Shown: positions 38,157-47,864 of the stretch, piece by piece
Numbering within the stretch: position 1 is the stretch's first letter
Layout of the letters: each line of letters starts with the position of its first letter
NCBI GenBank assembly: GCA_003818285.1
Contig: RPRB01000005.1
Location: forward strand, 1 to 64,000
Source: Myxococcaceae bacterium
GTDB lineage: Bacteria; Myxococcota; Myxococcia; Myxococcales; Myxococcaceae
Length of the DNA stretch: 64,000 bases
Reading direction: 5' to 3'
Notes under the pieces: model-generated
What the model saw: the letters and a program-made list of their open reading frames with translations, nothing else
What the model was told of the DNA's origin: nothing
Database searches by the model: none
Made by a program: the position numbers and the translations under genes

Positions 38157-39992
38157 TCACTCCACCGTGACGCTCTTCGCGAGATTTCTCGGCTGATCCA
38201 CGTCGGTTCCGCGCAGATCCGCGACGTGGTACGCGAGCAGCTGCAGCGGCACCACGGTCACGATGGTCCCCAGCAGCGCCGAGCTCGCCGGGAGCCGGAT
38301 GACGTCGTCGGCGAGCGAGGACACCGCCGTGTCATCCTCATCGACCACGGCGATCACCTTCCCGCCGCGGGCCCGGACCTCCTCCACGTTGCCGACGATC
38401 TTCTCGTAGGGGACCTTCGGCTCGCGCGGGGCGAGCACCACCACCGGTAGCTTCTCGTCGATGAGGGCGATCGGGCCGTGCTTCATCTCGCCGCCGGCGT
38501 AGCCCTCGGCGTGGATGTATGAGATCTCCTTGAGCTTCAGCGCCCCCTCCAGCGCCACCGGGTACATCGGTCCGCGCCCGAGGAAGAGGAAGTCCTGTGA
38601 CGCCTGGTAGGTGCGGGCGATCTGCTTCACCGCGCCCTCGCAGTGGAGCGCCTCCTCCACCCGCTTGGGGATCTCGGTGAGGTGGGTGAGGAGCTCCTGC
38701 GCCCGGCCCACGTCGAGCGTCCCGCGCAGCCGCCCCAGCTTCACCGCCAGGAGGTACAGCGCCGCGAGCTGGGTGGTGAACGCCTTGGTCGACGCAACGC
38801 CGATCTCCGGACCCGCGTTGGTGAGCACCGTCAGGTCCGCCTCGCGGGTCATCGCGCTGCCCACGACGTTGCACAACGCCATGGTCCGGGCGCCGCGGGC
38901 CTTCGCCTCGCGGAGCGCGCAGAGGGTGTCCAGCGTCTCGCCGGACTGGCTGATCGCCACCGCCAGCTGTCCCGGCTCGATGAGCGGGTCGCGGTAGCGG
39001 AACTCCGAGGCCAGCTCGACGTCCACGGGGATGCGGGCCAGCGCCTCGATCATCGCCCGGCCGGCCAGCCCGGAGTGCCAGGAGGTGCCGCAGGCCAGCA
39101 GCGTGATGCGCGACAGCTGGCGCACCTCCTCGGGCCCGAGGGTCCAGCCCTCGAAGAAGACGTCGCCCTCGGAGAGGAGCACCCGGCCGCGGAGCGTGTC
39201 CGCGAGCGCCCGGGGCTGCTCCCAGATCTCCTTGTGCATGAAGTGCTTGTGGCCGCCCTTCTCCGCCATCATCGGCGTCCAGTCGATGCGGCGGGTGGGG
39301 CGGTTCACGGCCCGCCCCGCGCGGTCGAAGAAGTCCACCCGGGTGCGGCTCAGCACCGCCAGATCGCCCTCCTCGAGGAACACCATGTCCCGGGTGTGCT
39401 CGAGCAGCGCCGGGACGTCGCTGGCCACGAAGTTCTGCCCCTCGGACAGGCCGACGACCATCGGCGAGCTGTCCTTGGTGGCCACGATGCGGTCCGGGTC
39501 CTTCGCCCAGACCACTGCCAGCCCGTAGGTCCCCTTGACCTGGCCGATGGCGGCGCGGACCGCCTCGGGAAGATCGTTGCCCTTCCGGAGCTCGGCGGCG
39601 ATGAGGTGGGCGAACACCTCGGTGTCGGTCTCGCTCGCGAAGACGTGGCCGCGGGCCTTGAGCATCTCCTTCAGCTCGAGGTGGTTCTCGATGATGCCGT
39701 TGTGCACCACCGCCACGCCGTCATAGGTGTGCGGGTGCGCGTTCTCATCCGTGGGCCGGCCGTGCGTCGCCCAGCGGGTGTGGCCGATGCCGAGCGTGCC
39801 GGAGGGAGGCTCGGAGGCGACGCGCGCCTCGAGGTTCTTCAGCTTCCCGGTGGCGCGCACGACGTTCAGCGTGCCGCCGTTCACCACCGCCAGCCCTGCG
39901 GAGTCGTAGCCCCGGTACTCCAGCTTCTTCAGCCCCGAGACCAGGATGGGCGCCGACTGCTGCTCCCCGACGTAGCCGACGATGCCGCACAT
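38157..39992 (-). CDS. glmS: Glutamine--fructose-6-phosphate aminotransferase (isomerizing)
   Basis: MCGIVGYVGEQQ (Cys2), GHTRWATHG, SIS domains, C-terminal DQPRNLAKSVTVE. Confidence 0.98.
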   Translation of the reverse strand: MCGIVGYVGEQQSAPILVSGLKKLEYRGYDSAGLAVVNGGTLNVVRATGKLKNLEARVASEPPSGTLGIGHTRWATHGRPTDENAHPHTYDGVAVVHNGIIENHLELKEMLKARGHVFASETDTEVFAHLIAAELRKGNDLPEAVRAAIGQVKGTYGLAVVWAKDPDRIVATKDSSPMVVGLSEGQNFVASDVPALLEHTRDMVFLEEGDLAVLSRTRVDFFDRAGRAVNRPTRRIDWTPMMAEKGGHKHFMHKEIWEQPRALADTLRGRVLLSEGDVFFEGWTLGPEEVRQLSRITLLACGTSWHSGLAGRAMIEALARIPVDVELASEFRYRDPLIEPGQLAVAISQSGETLDTLCALREAKARGARTMALCNVVGSAMTREADLTVLTNAGPEIGVASTKAFTTQLAALYLLAVKLGRLRGTLDVGRAQELLTHLTEIPKRVEEALHCEGAVKQIARTYQASQDFLFLGRGPMYPVALEGALKLKEISYIHAEGYAGGEMKHGPIALIDEKLPVVVLAPREPKVPYEKIVGNVEEVRARGGKVIAVVDEDDTAVSSLADDVIRLPASSALLGTIVTVVPLQLLAYHVADLRGTDVDQPRNLAKSVTVE

Positions 39993-40101
39993 GATTCGTT
40001 CTTTCCTCCGGCCCGGCAGCACGCGCTTCCGGGCTCCCCTGGACAGGGGAAGCTGCGCCCGGGGAGAACCGCCGACAAGCTCCCAGGGCGAGACCGGAAC
40101 A

Positions 40102-41499
40102 CTATCTCCGTCCAGGCGCCTTCGCGCGGCGGCGGCTCGGCCAGCCCGCCTTCACGATTTGAGGGGCACGGGAGAAGACCAGGGTGTCAGGAGGGACATC
40201 CTCGGTGACGGTGGTGCCCGCCCCCACGTAGGCCCCCTCGCCCACCTTCACCGGGGCCACCAGCTGGCTGTCCGAACCGATGAACGCGCCGTCGGCGATC
40301 TCGGTCACGTGCTTGCCGAACCCGTCGTAGTTGCAGGTGATGGTGCCCGCGCCGACGTTCACCTTGGCACCGATGAGCGCGTCGCCGAGGTAACAGTGGT
40401 GGTGGGCCTTGGTGCCGGGACCGAGGCGGGCCTTCTTGGTCTCGGCGAAGTTGCCGAGCTCCACCCCCTCGGCGAGGTCGCTGCCGGGGCGCATCCGCGC
40501 GAAGGGACCGATGAGGCAGCGGGGGCCGATCCTGGAGTCCGTGGCCACCGAGTACGGGAGCACGGTCGTGCCGTCGCCCACCTCGGTGGAGGTGAAGACG
40601 GATCCTTGCCCGAGCGTGACCCCGTTTCCGATGCGAGTCTTTCCGCGCAGGGACACGTTCGGCTCGATGACCGTGTCCGGACCGATGGTGACCTCGGCCT
40701 CGATGGTGACGCTGGCGGGGTCCTGCATCGTCACCCCGGCGCGCATGTGCTCGAGGTTGATGCGGCTCTGAAGCACCCGCGCGCACGCTGCCAGGTCCGC
40801 GCGGTCGTTCACCCCGGCGGTGTCCTCGAACTCCGCGCTCACCGAGCCCACCTCGCCCCGTCGAGCGGCGAGTGCCACGAGGTCGGTCAGGTAGTACTCG
40901 CCCTGAGCGTTCGCCGGATGGAGCTGGGCCAGCCCCTCGCGGAGGAAGGCGGCGTCGATGGCGTAGACGCCCGCGTTCACCTCGCGGAGGGGGCGCTGGT
41001 CGGCCGTGCAATCCTTCTCCTCGACGATTCCGGTGATGCGTCCGGAGACCCGGAGCACGCGGCCGTAGCCGCTGGGGTCCGGGGCGACGGTGCTCACCAG
41101 GGCGAGGGGCGCGCTGCCTCGCAGGAAGGCATCGACCAGCGCGCGCAGGGTGAATTCTCGAAGGAGCGGCGTGTCGCCGTAGAGCACCACGACCGGGCCG
41201 GTGACGCCCTCGAGCGCCTCGAGCGCCGTGCGGACTGCATCTGCCGTCCCTCGCTGCTCGACCTGGGTCGCGAACCGGAGCGACCGGCCCGGGAAGCGGG
41301 CCTCGAGTGCCGCCTGGACCTGCTCGCCCTGGTGTCCCACCACTGCCACCACGGGGTCGCAGCCCAGGCCGAGAGCGCGGCCGATCGGCCACGCACCCAG
41401 TGGTTGGCCGAGCACGGGGTGCAGCACCTTTGCCGTCCCGGACTTCATCCGCGTGCCCTTTCCCGCGCAGAGCACCACCGCTGCCAGAGGTTCGGTCAT
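40102..41499 (-). CDS. glmU: Bifunctional UDP-GlcNAc pyrophosphorylase / glucosamine-1-P acetyltransferase
   Basis: [15 protein letters not shown], LbH hexapeptide repeats, [28 protein letters not shown]. Confidence 0.97.
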   Translation of the reverse strand: MTEPLAAVVLCAGKGTRMKSGTAKVLHPVLGQPLGAWPIGRALGLGCDPVVAVVGHQGEQVQAALEARFPGRSLRFATQVEQRGTADAVRTALEALEGVTGPVVVLYGDTPLLREFTLRALVDAFLRGSAPLALVSTVAPDPSGYGRVLRVSGRITGIVEEKDCTADQRPLREVNAGVYAIDAAFLREGLAQLHPANAQGEYYLTDLVALAARRGEVGSVSAEFEDTAGVNDRADLAACARVLQSRINLEHMRAGVTMQDPASVTIEAEVTIGPDTVIEPNVSLRGKTRIGNGVTLGQGSVFTSTEVGDGTTVLPYSVATDSRIGPRCLIGPFARMRPGSDLAEGVELGNFAETKKARLGPGTKAHHHCYLGDALIGAKVNVGAGTITCNYDGFGKHVTEIADGAFIGSDSQLVAPVKVGEGAYVGAGTTVTEDVPPDTLVFSRAPQIVKAGWPSRRRAKAPGRR

Positions 41500-41614
41500 C
41501 GTGCCAGGCACATTGCAAGGCCGCCGCCGCGGGCGTCAAACGCCAGGCCACTCGGAGCCGTCAGCTTGACCAGGACGCCTCCCGGGCCGGGGGAACCGCG
41601 CCGGGCCCAACTCC

Positions 41615-41947
41615 CTAGCCTGAGGGACGCGCGTTCCGGACCAGCAGCCGGGCCGCCCGGAAGGTCTGGTGCGCTTCCGCGTCACGGCCGGCGTCGCGGA
41701 GCAGTCGGGCGCGGGAGCGGAGCACGCAGGCAAGAGGCACCTTGAGCTCGCGCGGGAGCCCGGCGAGCGGTGCCTCGCCGAACATGCACAGCGCCCCGGC
41801 ATCCATCCCGGTCAGCCGACCGGTGATCGCGTCGATCTGCTTCAACGCCTCGTCGCGCTTCCCCGCGCGCCGCAGACGCATCGCCGCCGCCAGCAGCTCC
41901 GCGAGCTGGCGCACGAGGCGCATGATGACGTCGCGTTCGGTGAGCAT
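41615..41947 (-). CDS. Hypothetical protein (TPR-like helical)
   Basis: 110-aa frame MLTERDVIMRLVRQLAELLAAAMRLRRAGKRDEALKQIDAITGRL. Confidence 0.65.
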   Translation of the reverse strand: MLTERDVIMRLVRQLAELLAAAMRLRRAGKRDEALKQIDAITGRLTGMDAGALCMFGEAPLAGLPRELKVPLACVLRSRARLLRDAGRDAEAHQTFRAARLLVRNARPSG

Positions 41948-42042
41948 CGGCTCCGGAAGGATGCAGCATCCGTGACCAGGTGTGGAGTCCCCCATCCGAG
42001 GTGCCCCGTTCACGAGGTGTTTGGCCGTAACGAGGCGTAACG

Positions 42043-42057
42043 AGGTGTTTGACACCT
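42043..42057. promoter_or_regulatory. Palindrome AGGTGTTTGACACCT (copy 2; 17-bp form GAGGTGTTTGACACCTC)
   Basis: Upstream of the XRE-PBP regulator gene; related half-sites CGAGGTGTTTG at 42013 and CGAGGCGT at 42031. Confidence 0.7.
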
Positions 42058-42062
42058 CCCGA

Positions 42063-42078
42063 GTCAAGTTGACTTGAC
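42063..42078. promoter_or_regulatory. Palindrome GTCAAGTTGACTTGAC
   Basis: Perfect 7-bp arms, followed by ATGGG; shares CTTGACATGGG with 44781-44791 (reverse complement). Confidence 0.7.
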
Positions 42079-42109
42079 ATGGGCGTTCCGGGGCCCCAAG
42101 GCTCGTGGG

Positions 42110-43144
42110 ATGTCGCCACGGCCTCCGAGCGCGCTGCGGGAACGTCGCCTGCTGGGCGGCTGGTCTCAGGACCAGCTCGCGCGGCAGGTCGGCGTGAGCC
42201 GGCAGGCGCTCAACGCGCTCGAGCGCGGTCACGCCCAGCCGTCGGTGGAGACGGCGCTCGCGCTCGCCGCCGTTCTCGGGACCAGCGTCGAGGCGCTCTT
42301 CGGGAGGAGCCACCCTGCGCCACTGGCGCTGCCCACTCGTGTCGGCCCGGCGGGGACCCGGTTGCTGCTGGCCGAGGTGGCCGGGCGGGTCCGTGGGCAT
42401 CCATTGGACCCGAGCTCCGGCGAGCCCGCCGACGCGCTGGTCGAGCACCCGCGCCGCCCCCCGACGCTGCTGGAGACCGAGCGCTGGCGCCGCACGCTCC
42501 TGGTCGCCGGCTGCGATCCGGCGCTGCGGATGCTCGCCGTCCGGTCCGGCAACGCGCGGTGGATCAACGCCGGGACCGGGAAGGCCGTCGAGCTGCTCGT
42601 CCGCCGGCAGGTGCACGTCGTCGGCGTCCACTCCCTCACCGAGCGCGACCGGCGGCGGGTGCGAGGAACGCTCCTGGTGCACCTCGCCACCTGGCCGCTC
42701 GGGCTGGCCGTGCGGCGAGGGAATCCGCGGAGCATCCATGGGGTGGCCGACCTCGCTCGCCCGGGCGTCCGGCTCGTCAACCGCGAGTCCGGAGCGTCGG
42801 CCCGGGCGCTCCTCGATCGGCTGCTCGCCGACGTCGGTGTGCCACCGGCGATGGTGTCCGGCTACGCGGACGAGGTTCACGGCCACGAGGCCGTGGCGCA
42901 GGCGGTGGCCCTGGGGGCCGCGGACGTCGGGGTGACGACCCAGGCCGCAGCCGCCGCCTACGGCCTCGAGCTCCGCCAGCTCTCCGAGGAGAGCTTCAAC
43001 CTGGTGATCAGACCGGACGAGCTCGCCCGGCCCGAGGTCCAGGGGCTGCTCGCGGTCGCGCGCACCCCCGCGTTCCATCGCGACGTGGGCGCGCTCCCCG
43101 GTTACGGAACGTCGCGCTCGGGCCAGCCGGTGGGCCTGACGTGA
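42110..43144 (+). CDS. XRE-type HTH regulator fused to periplasmic-binding-protein-like (PBP_like, molybdate-type) domain
   Basis: RERRLLGGWSQDQLARQVGVSRQALNALERGHAQPSVETALALAAVLG HTH; GLAVRRGNPRSIHGVADLARPGVRLVNRESGASARALLDRLL PBP_like motif. Confidence 0.88.
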   Translation: MSPRPPSALRERRLLGGWSQDQLARQVGVSRQALNALERGHAQPSVETALALAAVLGTSVEALFGRSHPAPLALPTRVGPAGTRLLLAEVAGRVRGHPLDPSSGEPADALVEHPRRPPTLLETERWRRTLLVAGCDPALRMLAVRSGNARWINAGTGKAVELLVRRQVHVVGVHSLTERDRRRVRGTLLVHLATWPLGLAVRRGNPRSIHGVADLARPGVRLVNRESGASARALLDRLLADVGVPPAMVSGYADEVHGHEAVAQAVALGAADVGVTTQAAAAAYGLELRQLSEESFNLVIRPDELARPEVQGLLAVARTPAFHRDVGALPGYGTSRSGQPVGLT

Positions 43145-43950
43145 GCGGGCGCGCCGGAACCAGGCTGCTCGCGGTCCTTCCGTCGGTCGCAGCGGCCTTC
43201 ATGCTGGCGCTGCTGGCAGTGCCCCTGCTCGCGCTGGTGCTCTCGACACCGCCCGGCGACCTGATCGACGGATTGCGCCATCCGCTGGCCCTCTCGGCGC
43301 TCCGGCTCAGCCTCCTGACCACGTCGATCAGCCTCGGGTTGACCCTGCTTCTCGGCACGCCGCTGGCGTGGTGGATGGCCCGGCACCAGGGGCCGGCCGA
43401 GCGCATCGCAGCCGCCCTCGTCCAGCTGCCCATCGTGGTGCCGCCGGCGGTGTCCGGCCTGGCCCTTCTGCTCGCCTTCGGGCGCCGCGGGTTGCTCGGG
43501 CCGCTGCTGGACCGGGCGGGGCTGGCGCTTCCCTTCACCACCGCGGCGGTGGTGTTGGCCGAGCTGTTCGTCTCGTCGCCGTTCTACGTGCAGTCGGCCG
43601 TCGCCGCGTTCCGGCGGCTGGACGAGGATCTCCTGTGGGCGGCCCGGAGCCTCGGGGCCGGCCCGGCGCGCCGCTTCTTTCGCGTGGCACTCCCCCTGAG
43701 CCGCCCCGGAGTCGTCACCGGTGCGGCGCTGAGCTGGGCGCGGGCGCTCGGCGAGTTCGGCGCGACCCTGATGTTCGCCGGGAATCTGCAGGGGCGGACA
43801 CAGACCTTGCCGCTCGCCATCTACAGCGCCCTGGAGACCGACCTGCGGCCTGCCAAGGCGCTCAGCATCCTCCTGGTGGCGGTGGCGCTCGTGGTGCTCG
43901 GGGTCCTCGGGCGCGGAACGGTCCTGGAGGCGGTCCGTGCTCGAGCTTGA
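43141..43950 (+). CDS. modB: Molybdate ABC transporter permease
   Basis: ALRLSLLTTSISLGLTLLLGTPLAWWMAR, ARSLGAGPARRFFRVALPLSRPGVVTGAALSWARALGEFGATLMFAGN. Confidence 0.92.
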   Translation: MSGRAGTRLLAVLPSVAAAFMLALLAVPLLALVLSTPPGDLIDGLRHPLALSALRLSLLTTSISLGLTLLLGTPLAWWMARHQGPAERIAAALVQLPIVVPPAVSGLALLLAFGRRGLLGPLLDRAGLALPFTTAAVVLAELFVSSPFYVQSAVAAFRRLDEDLLWAARSLGAGPARRFFRVALPLSRPGVVTGAALSWARALGEFGATLMFAGNLQGRTQTLPLAIYSALETDLRPAKALSILLVAVALVVLGVLGRGTVLEAVRARA

Positions 43951-44647
43951 GCTCGAGGTGGTGCGCGACGGCTTCACGCTCGACGTGCAGCTGTCGCTCG
44001 CTCCTGGCCCGACCGCGCTCGTCGGTCCCAACGGGGCCGGCAAGAGCACCCTGCTCCGGTCCGTCCTCGGCGCGGTGCCGGTGCGGCGTGGACGCATCGT
44101 GCTCGATGGGCGTGCCCTCCTGGACACCGCCCGCGGCCTGTCGGTCCCGACCGAGGATCGACGGGTGGCCTGGGTCCCGCAGGAGTACGCGCTGTTCCCG
44201 CACCTGACCGTCCTGGAGAACGTCACCTTCGGCATTCCCGGCCAGGTCGGACGGGCCCGCGCCGGTGCGGTCATGGACCAGCTGGGACTCGCCGCGTTGG
44301 GGTCGCGCCGTCCCGGTGCGCTGTCGGGAGGAGAGCGGCAGAAGGTCGCCCTCGCCCGGGCGCTGGCGGCCGAACCCCGCGCGCTGCTCCTCGACGAACC
44401 CCTCGCCGCGCTCGACGCGGACACGCGGGAGGCGACCCGGGCGCTCCTCGCCGAGAGCCTTCACCGACTCGCCATCCCCTCCCTGGTGGTCACCCACGAG
44501 ATGCGTGACGTGCTCGCCCTCGGGGGGCCGGTGGTGCTCATCGAGGCAGGCCGCATCCGCTCCGCCGGAGCGCTCGACGTGTTCCGCGCCTCGCCTCCCA
44601 GCGAGTTCGCCCGGAGCCTCGTCACCCGCGTCGTCGGAGGTGTTTGA
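43937..44647 (+). CDS. modC: Molybdate ABC transporter ATP-binding protein
   Basis: ALVGPNGAGKSTLLRSVLG Walker A; LSGGERQKVALARALAAEPRALLLDEPLAALD. Confidence 0.92.
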   Translation: MLELELEVVRDGFTLDVQLSLAPGPTALVGPNGAGKSTLLRSVLGAVPVRRGRIVLDGRALLDTARGLSVPTEDRRVAWVPQEYALFPHLTVLENVTFGIPGQVGRARAGAVMDQLGLAALGSRRPGALSGGERQKVALARALAAEPRALLLDEPLAALDADTREATRALLAESLHRLAIPSLVVTHEMRDVLALGGPVVLIEAGRIRSAGALDVFRASPPSEFARSLVTRVVGGV

Positions 44648-44652
44648 CACCT
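44638..44652. promoter_or_regulatory. Palindrome AGGTGTTTGACACCT (copy 3; 17-bp form)
   Basis: Spans the modC stop codon (TGA 44645-44647). Confidence 0.7.
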
Positions 44653-44783
44653 CGGCGGTGACTTGCCCGCGGGACGACCAGGTCGCGTCCACCCGCCTCA
44701 GGGACACCCCCTCGAACACCCTCGTCGCCCGAGTCGGGCGACGCCCGCTCCTCCCGAGGCCGAGATCTTCCCTCCGGCCACCC

Positions 44784-44803
44784 ATGTCAAGTGTGCTTGA
44801 CAT
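44784..44803. promoter_or_regulatory. Palindrome ATGTCAAGTGTGCTTGACAT upstream of modA
   Basis: Perfect 8-bp arms with 4-bp centre. Confidence 0.72.
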
Positions 44804-44832
44804 CGCCTCTGACCGATCGTCTGGTCCGCGCC

Positions 44833-45636
44833 ATGCGAATGCCCAGGGGCCTCCTCTCGGCGCTGATGCTGTTCGTGCTCGACACCGGACCCGGCATCGC
44901 GGCGACGCCCGACGCCGGGCGAGCGGACGGAACGACCGTCACCGTCTTCGCCGCGGCCTCGCTGCGTGACGTCTTCGGTGCCCTCGGGACCACGTTCGAG
45001 CGCGAACATCCGGGGACGAAGGTCCAGTTCAACTTCGCCGGGAGCCAGGAGCTCAGGACACAGATCGAGCACGGGGCGCCAGCCGACGTCTTCGCCTCCG
45101 CGGACACCAAGCACATGGACGCCGCCCGCAAGGCCGGCCTGGTCGACGCGCCGAAGCTCTTTGCGACCAACGCCCCGGTCATCGTCGTTCCGGCCGACAA
45201 CCCGGGGAAGGTGGGGTCGCTCAAGGACCTCGCGACGGTGAAGCGGCTGGTCATCGGGACCCCCGAGGTTCCCATCGGGACGTACACCCTCCAGATCCTC
45301 GAGAAGGCGAAGTCGGAGCTCGGTCCCGACTTTCCTGCGCGAGTCCAGGCGCGGGTGGTGAGCCGCGAGCTCAACGTCCGCCAGGTGCTCACCAAGGTGA
45401 TGCTCGGGGAGGCGGACGCAGGAATCGTCTACCGGACCGACGCCCGCAGCGCCGGTGACAAGGTCCGGACCGTCGAGATCCCCGTCGAGCTCAACGTGCT
45501 GGCCGAGTATCCGATCGCCACCGTCACCCGCGCGCCACACCCCGAGCTGGCCCGGGCCTGGGTCGCGCTGGTGACCGGCCCCGCCGGGCAGACCGCGCTC
45601 AAGGACGCAAGCTTCGGGGGCGCCAGCGGGCGGTGA
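44833..45636 (+). CDS. modA: Molybdate ABC transporter substrate-binding protein
   Basis: VTVFAAASLRDVFGALGTTFEREHPGTKVQFNFAGSQELRTQIEHGAPADVFASAD. Confidence 0.93.
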   Translation: MRMPRGLLSALMLFVLDTGPGIAATPDAGRADGTTVTVFAAASLRDVFGALGTTFEREHPGTKVQFNFAGSQELRTQIEHGAPADVFASADTKHMDAARKAGLVDAPKLFATNAPVIVVPADNPGKVGSLKDLATVKRLVIGTPEVPIGTYTLQILEKAKSELGPDFPARVQARVVSRELNVRQVLTKVMLGEADAGIVYRTDARSAGDKVRTVEIPVELNVLAEYPIATVTRAPHPELARAWVALVTGPAGQTALKDASFGGASGR

Positions 45637-45708
45637 GCGACGAGCGCCGGCGCCGGCCATCACTTCCCGTTGCGCCCGGGGCGTCCCGGGGCGAAGACAC
45701 CGGCTCCG

Positions 45709-47421
45709 ATGATCCGGCTCCTCGCCTCGGTCCTCTTCCTCCTCCTCGCTCTCCCCGCCCAGGCGGCTCGTCCCTACCGGGGCGGCGTCGTCACGACCCT
45801 GTACCCGCAGGCGTCCGAGGCCGGGCTGCAGATGCTCGATCGCGGCGGCAACGCGGTGGACGCCGCCGTGGCGACCGCCTTCGCCGCGGCGGTCGTGGGC
45901 CCCTACCACAACGGGCTCGCCGGCGGCGGGTTCGCCCTGCTCAGCCTCCAGGGCAAGGACACCCTGGCGCTCGACTTCCGCGAGGTCGCCCCCGCCGCCG
46001 CCTCGCGCGACATGTTCCTCCGCGACGGCAAGCCCGTTCCGCGGCTGGCAACCGACGGCGGGCTCTCGGTGGCCGTCCCCAACGCGGTGAACGGCTACCT
46101 CGCGCTGCTGGACAGGGCCGGCTCCCTGCCGCGCGCCGTCGTCCTCGCTCCCGCCATCCGGCTCGCCCGCGAGGGTCTCTTGGTGACCCCCAAGTACCGC
46201 CAGATGGCGACCGGCCGCCTCGAGTGCCTCCAGGCCGATCCGGAGGCGTCGCGCATCTTCCTCCGCCCCGGACCCGACGGACGCCCCGCGGTGCCCATCC
46301 TCGGCACCCGCCTGCGCCAGCCGGAGCTCGCCCGTACCCTCGAACGCATCGCCGCGTCGGGCGCGGCGGCCGTTCGCAGCGGACCCATCGCCCGCTCCAT
46401 CGCCCAGACGGTCCGCGGCGCGGGCGGCATCCTCACCGAGGAGGACCTCGCCCGGGTGAGGCCCCGCTGGCGCACACCGCTGTGGGGCTCGTATCGCGGG
46501 CACCGCATCGCGACCTTCCCACCGCCGAGCGGCGGCGGTGTCATCCTCCTGGAGACGCTGGGGGTGCTCGAGCGGCTCCGGCCGAAGGGCTTCGAGCGCC
46601 GGGCCCCGGCGGACCTCCACCTGTACGTCGAGGCGCTGCGCCGCGCCTACGCGGACCGGGCGCGGTTCATCTCTGACCCCGACCGCGGCGAGGTCCCCAC
46701 CGAGCGGCTCCTCTCCACCGAGCACATCGCCGAGCTCGCCGCGAGCATCGCCCCGGGCCGCGCCACGCCCTCCACCGCGCTCCAGCTGGCGGGCGCCGCC
46801 GATGCCTCGCCGCCCTCGCAGGTCAAGCACACCGCCCACATCTCCGTGCTCGATCGCGCCGGGAATGCCGTCGCCCTCACCACCACCCTCAACTACGGGT
46901 TCGGGAGCTGCCTCGTCGCCCGCGGTACCGGCCTCCTCCTCAACGACCAGATGGACGACTTCTCCACCCAGCCGGGCGTCCCCAACGTCTACGGCCTCGT
47001 GTACGGCGAGGCCAACGCCGTGGCGCCGGGGAAGATCCCCGTCTCGTCGATGGCGCCCACCCTGGTCTTCCAGAAGGACCGGCCCGCCCGGGTGCTCCTC
47101 GTGATCGGTGGCTCCGGGGGCGCGTTCATCCCCACCAGCGTCGTCCAGGTCACGACCAACGTGCTCGACGGGCGGATGAACCTCCCGGTCGCGGTGGCGG
47201 CCGGCCGCGTCCACCACCAGTGGCTGCCGGACGTGGTGACGGTCAACCCCGACGCCCTCGACCCCGGCACCCGGGCCGCGCTCGAGGCGATGGGGCACAG
47301 CTTCAAGGTGAACGACTCCACCCTCGGGGACGTCGAGGCGGTGATGGAAGATCCGGAGACCGGGCTCCGCACCGCCGCCTCCGACCCTCGCGGAGAGGGC
47401 GCAGCGCTCGGTCAACCGTAG
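45709..47421 (+). CDS. ggt: Gamma-glutamyltransferase
   Basis: MLDRGGNAVDAAVATAFAAAVV, NGLAGGGFAL, VKHTAHISVLDRAGNAVALTTTLNYGFGS (catalytic Thr), GGSGGAFIPTSVVQV. Confidence 0.95.
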   Translation: MIRLLASVLFLLLALPAQAARPYRGGVVTTLYPQASEAGLQMLDRGGNAVDAAVATAFAAAVVGPYHNGLAGGGFALLSLQGKDTLALDFREVAPAAASRDMFLRDGKPVPRLATDGGLSVAVPNAVNGYLALLDRAGSLPRAVVLAPAIRLAREGLLVTPKYRQMATGRLECLQADPEASRIFLRPGPDGRPAVPILGTRLRQPELARTLERIAASGAAAVRSGPIARSIAQTVRGAGGILTEEDLARVRPRWRTPLWGSYRGHRIATFPPPSGGGVILLETLGVLERLRPKGFERRAPADLHLYVEALRRAYADRARFISDPDRGEVPTERLLSTEHIAELAASIAPGRATPSTALQLAGAADASPPSQVKHTAHISVLDRAGNAVALTTTLNYGFGSCLVARGTGLLLNDQMDDFSTQPGVPNVYGLVYGEANAVAPGKIPVSSMAPTLVFQKDRPARVLLVIGGSGGAFIPTSVVQVTTNVLDGRMNLPVAVAAGRVHHQWLPDVVTVNPDALDPGTRAALEAMGHSFKVNDSTLGDVEAVMEDPETGLRTAASDPRGEGAALGQP

Positions 47422-47433
47422 GCGGCTGGCCCG

Positions 47434-47859
47434 CTAGCGCCCGGTCAGATCCGGCGCCCCGGGGAGCACCGCCGGCCCGGAGTGCGCCAGCGCCATCCGC
47501 CACCCGGTCCCGGTGCGAACGCAGACGTCGGTGAAGAAGGCCACGTCGTCCACCTCGATGTCCGTTGGCAGCCGCACCCGCGCTCGCTGCAGTCCGGTGA
47601 GCACCCCCACCCCGCCGACCACGCGCGCCCGCAGATGGAGCACCGACAGCTCGAGGATCTCCCCCGGGATCTCCACCGCCGCGCGGAGGAAGTCGTCTCG
47701 CCGGGTCTCGGTTCCATCCGAGCCGAGGAGGACGAAATCCTCGGTCACCAGCGCGCCCAGCGCGGACGCGTCCCGTCGCCGGATCGCCTCGATCACCGAA
47801 TCCTCGAGCGCGAGCAGGGCGCGCTGGTCTGGCGTCAGGGACGCCGGAGGATGCTCCAC
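47434..47859 (-). CDS. Nuclear transport factor 2 / DUF4440-like protein
   Basis: LEDSVIEAIRRRDASALGALVTEDFVLLGSDGTETRRDDFLRAA. GTG start inferred. Confidence 0.7.
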   Translation of the reverse strand: MEHPPASLTPDQRALLALEDSVIEAIRRRDASALGALVTEDFVLLGSDGTETRRDDFLRAAVEIPGEILELSVLHLRARVVGGVGVLTGLQRARVRLPTDIEVDDVAFFTDVCVRTGTGWRMALAHSGPAVLPGAPDLTGR

Positions 47860-47864
47860 GGCGG

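Noticed and set aside
44698-47415. 905-aa minus-strand ORF spanning modA and ggt
   Set aside because: Shadow ORF crossing two well-supported plus-strand genes and their intergenic region.
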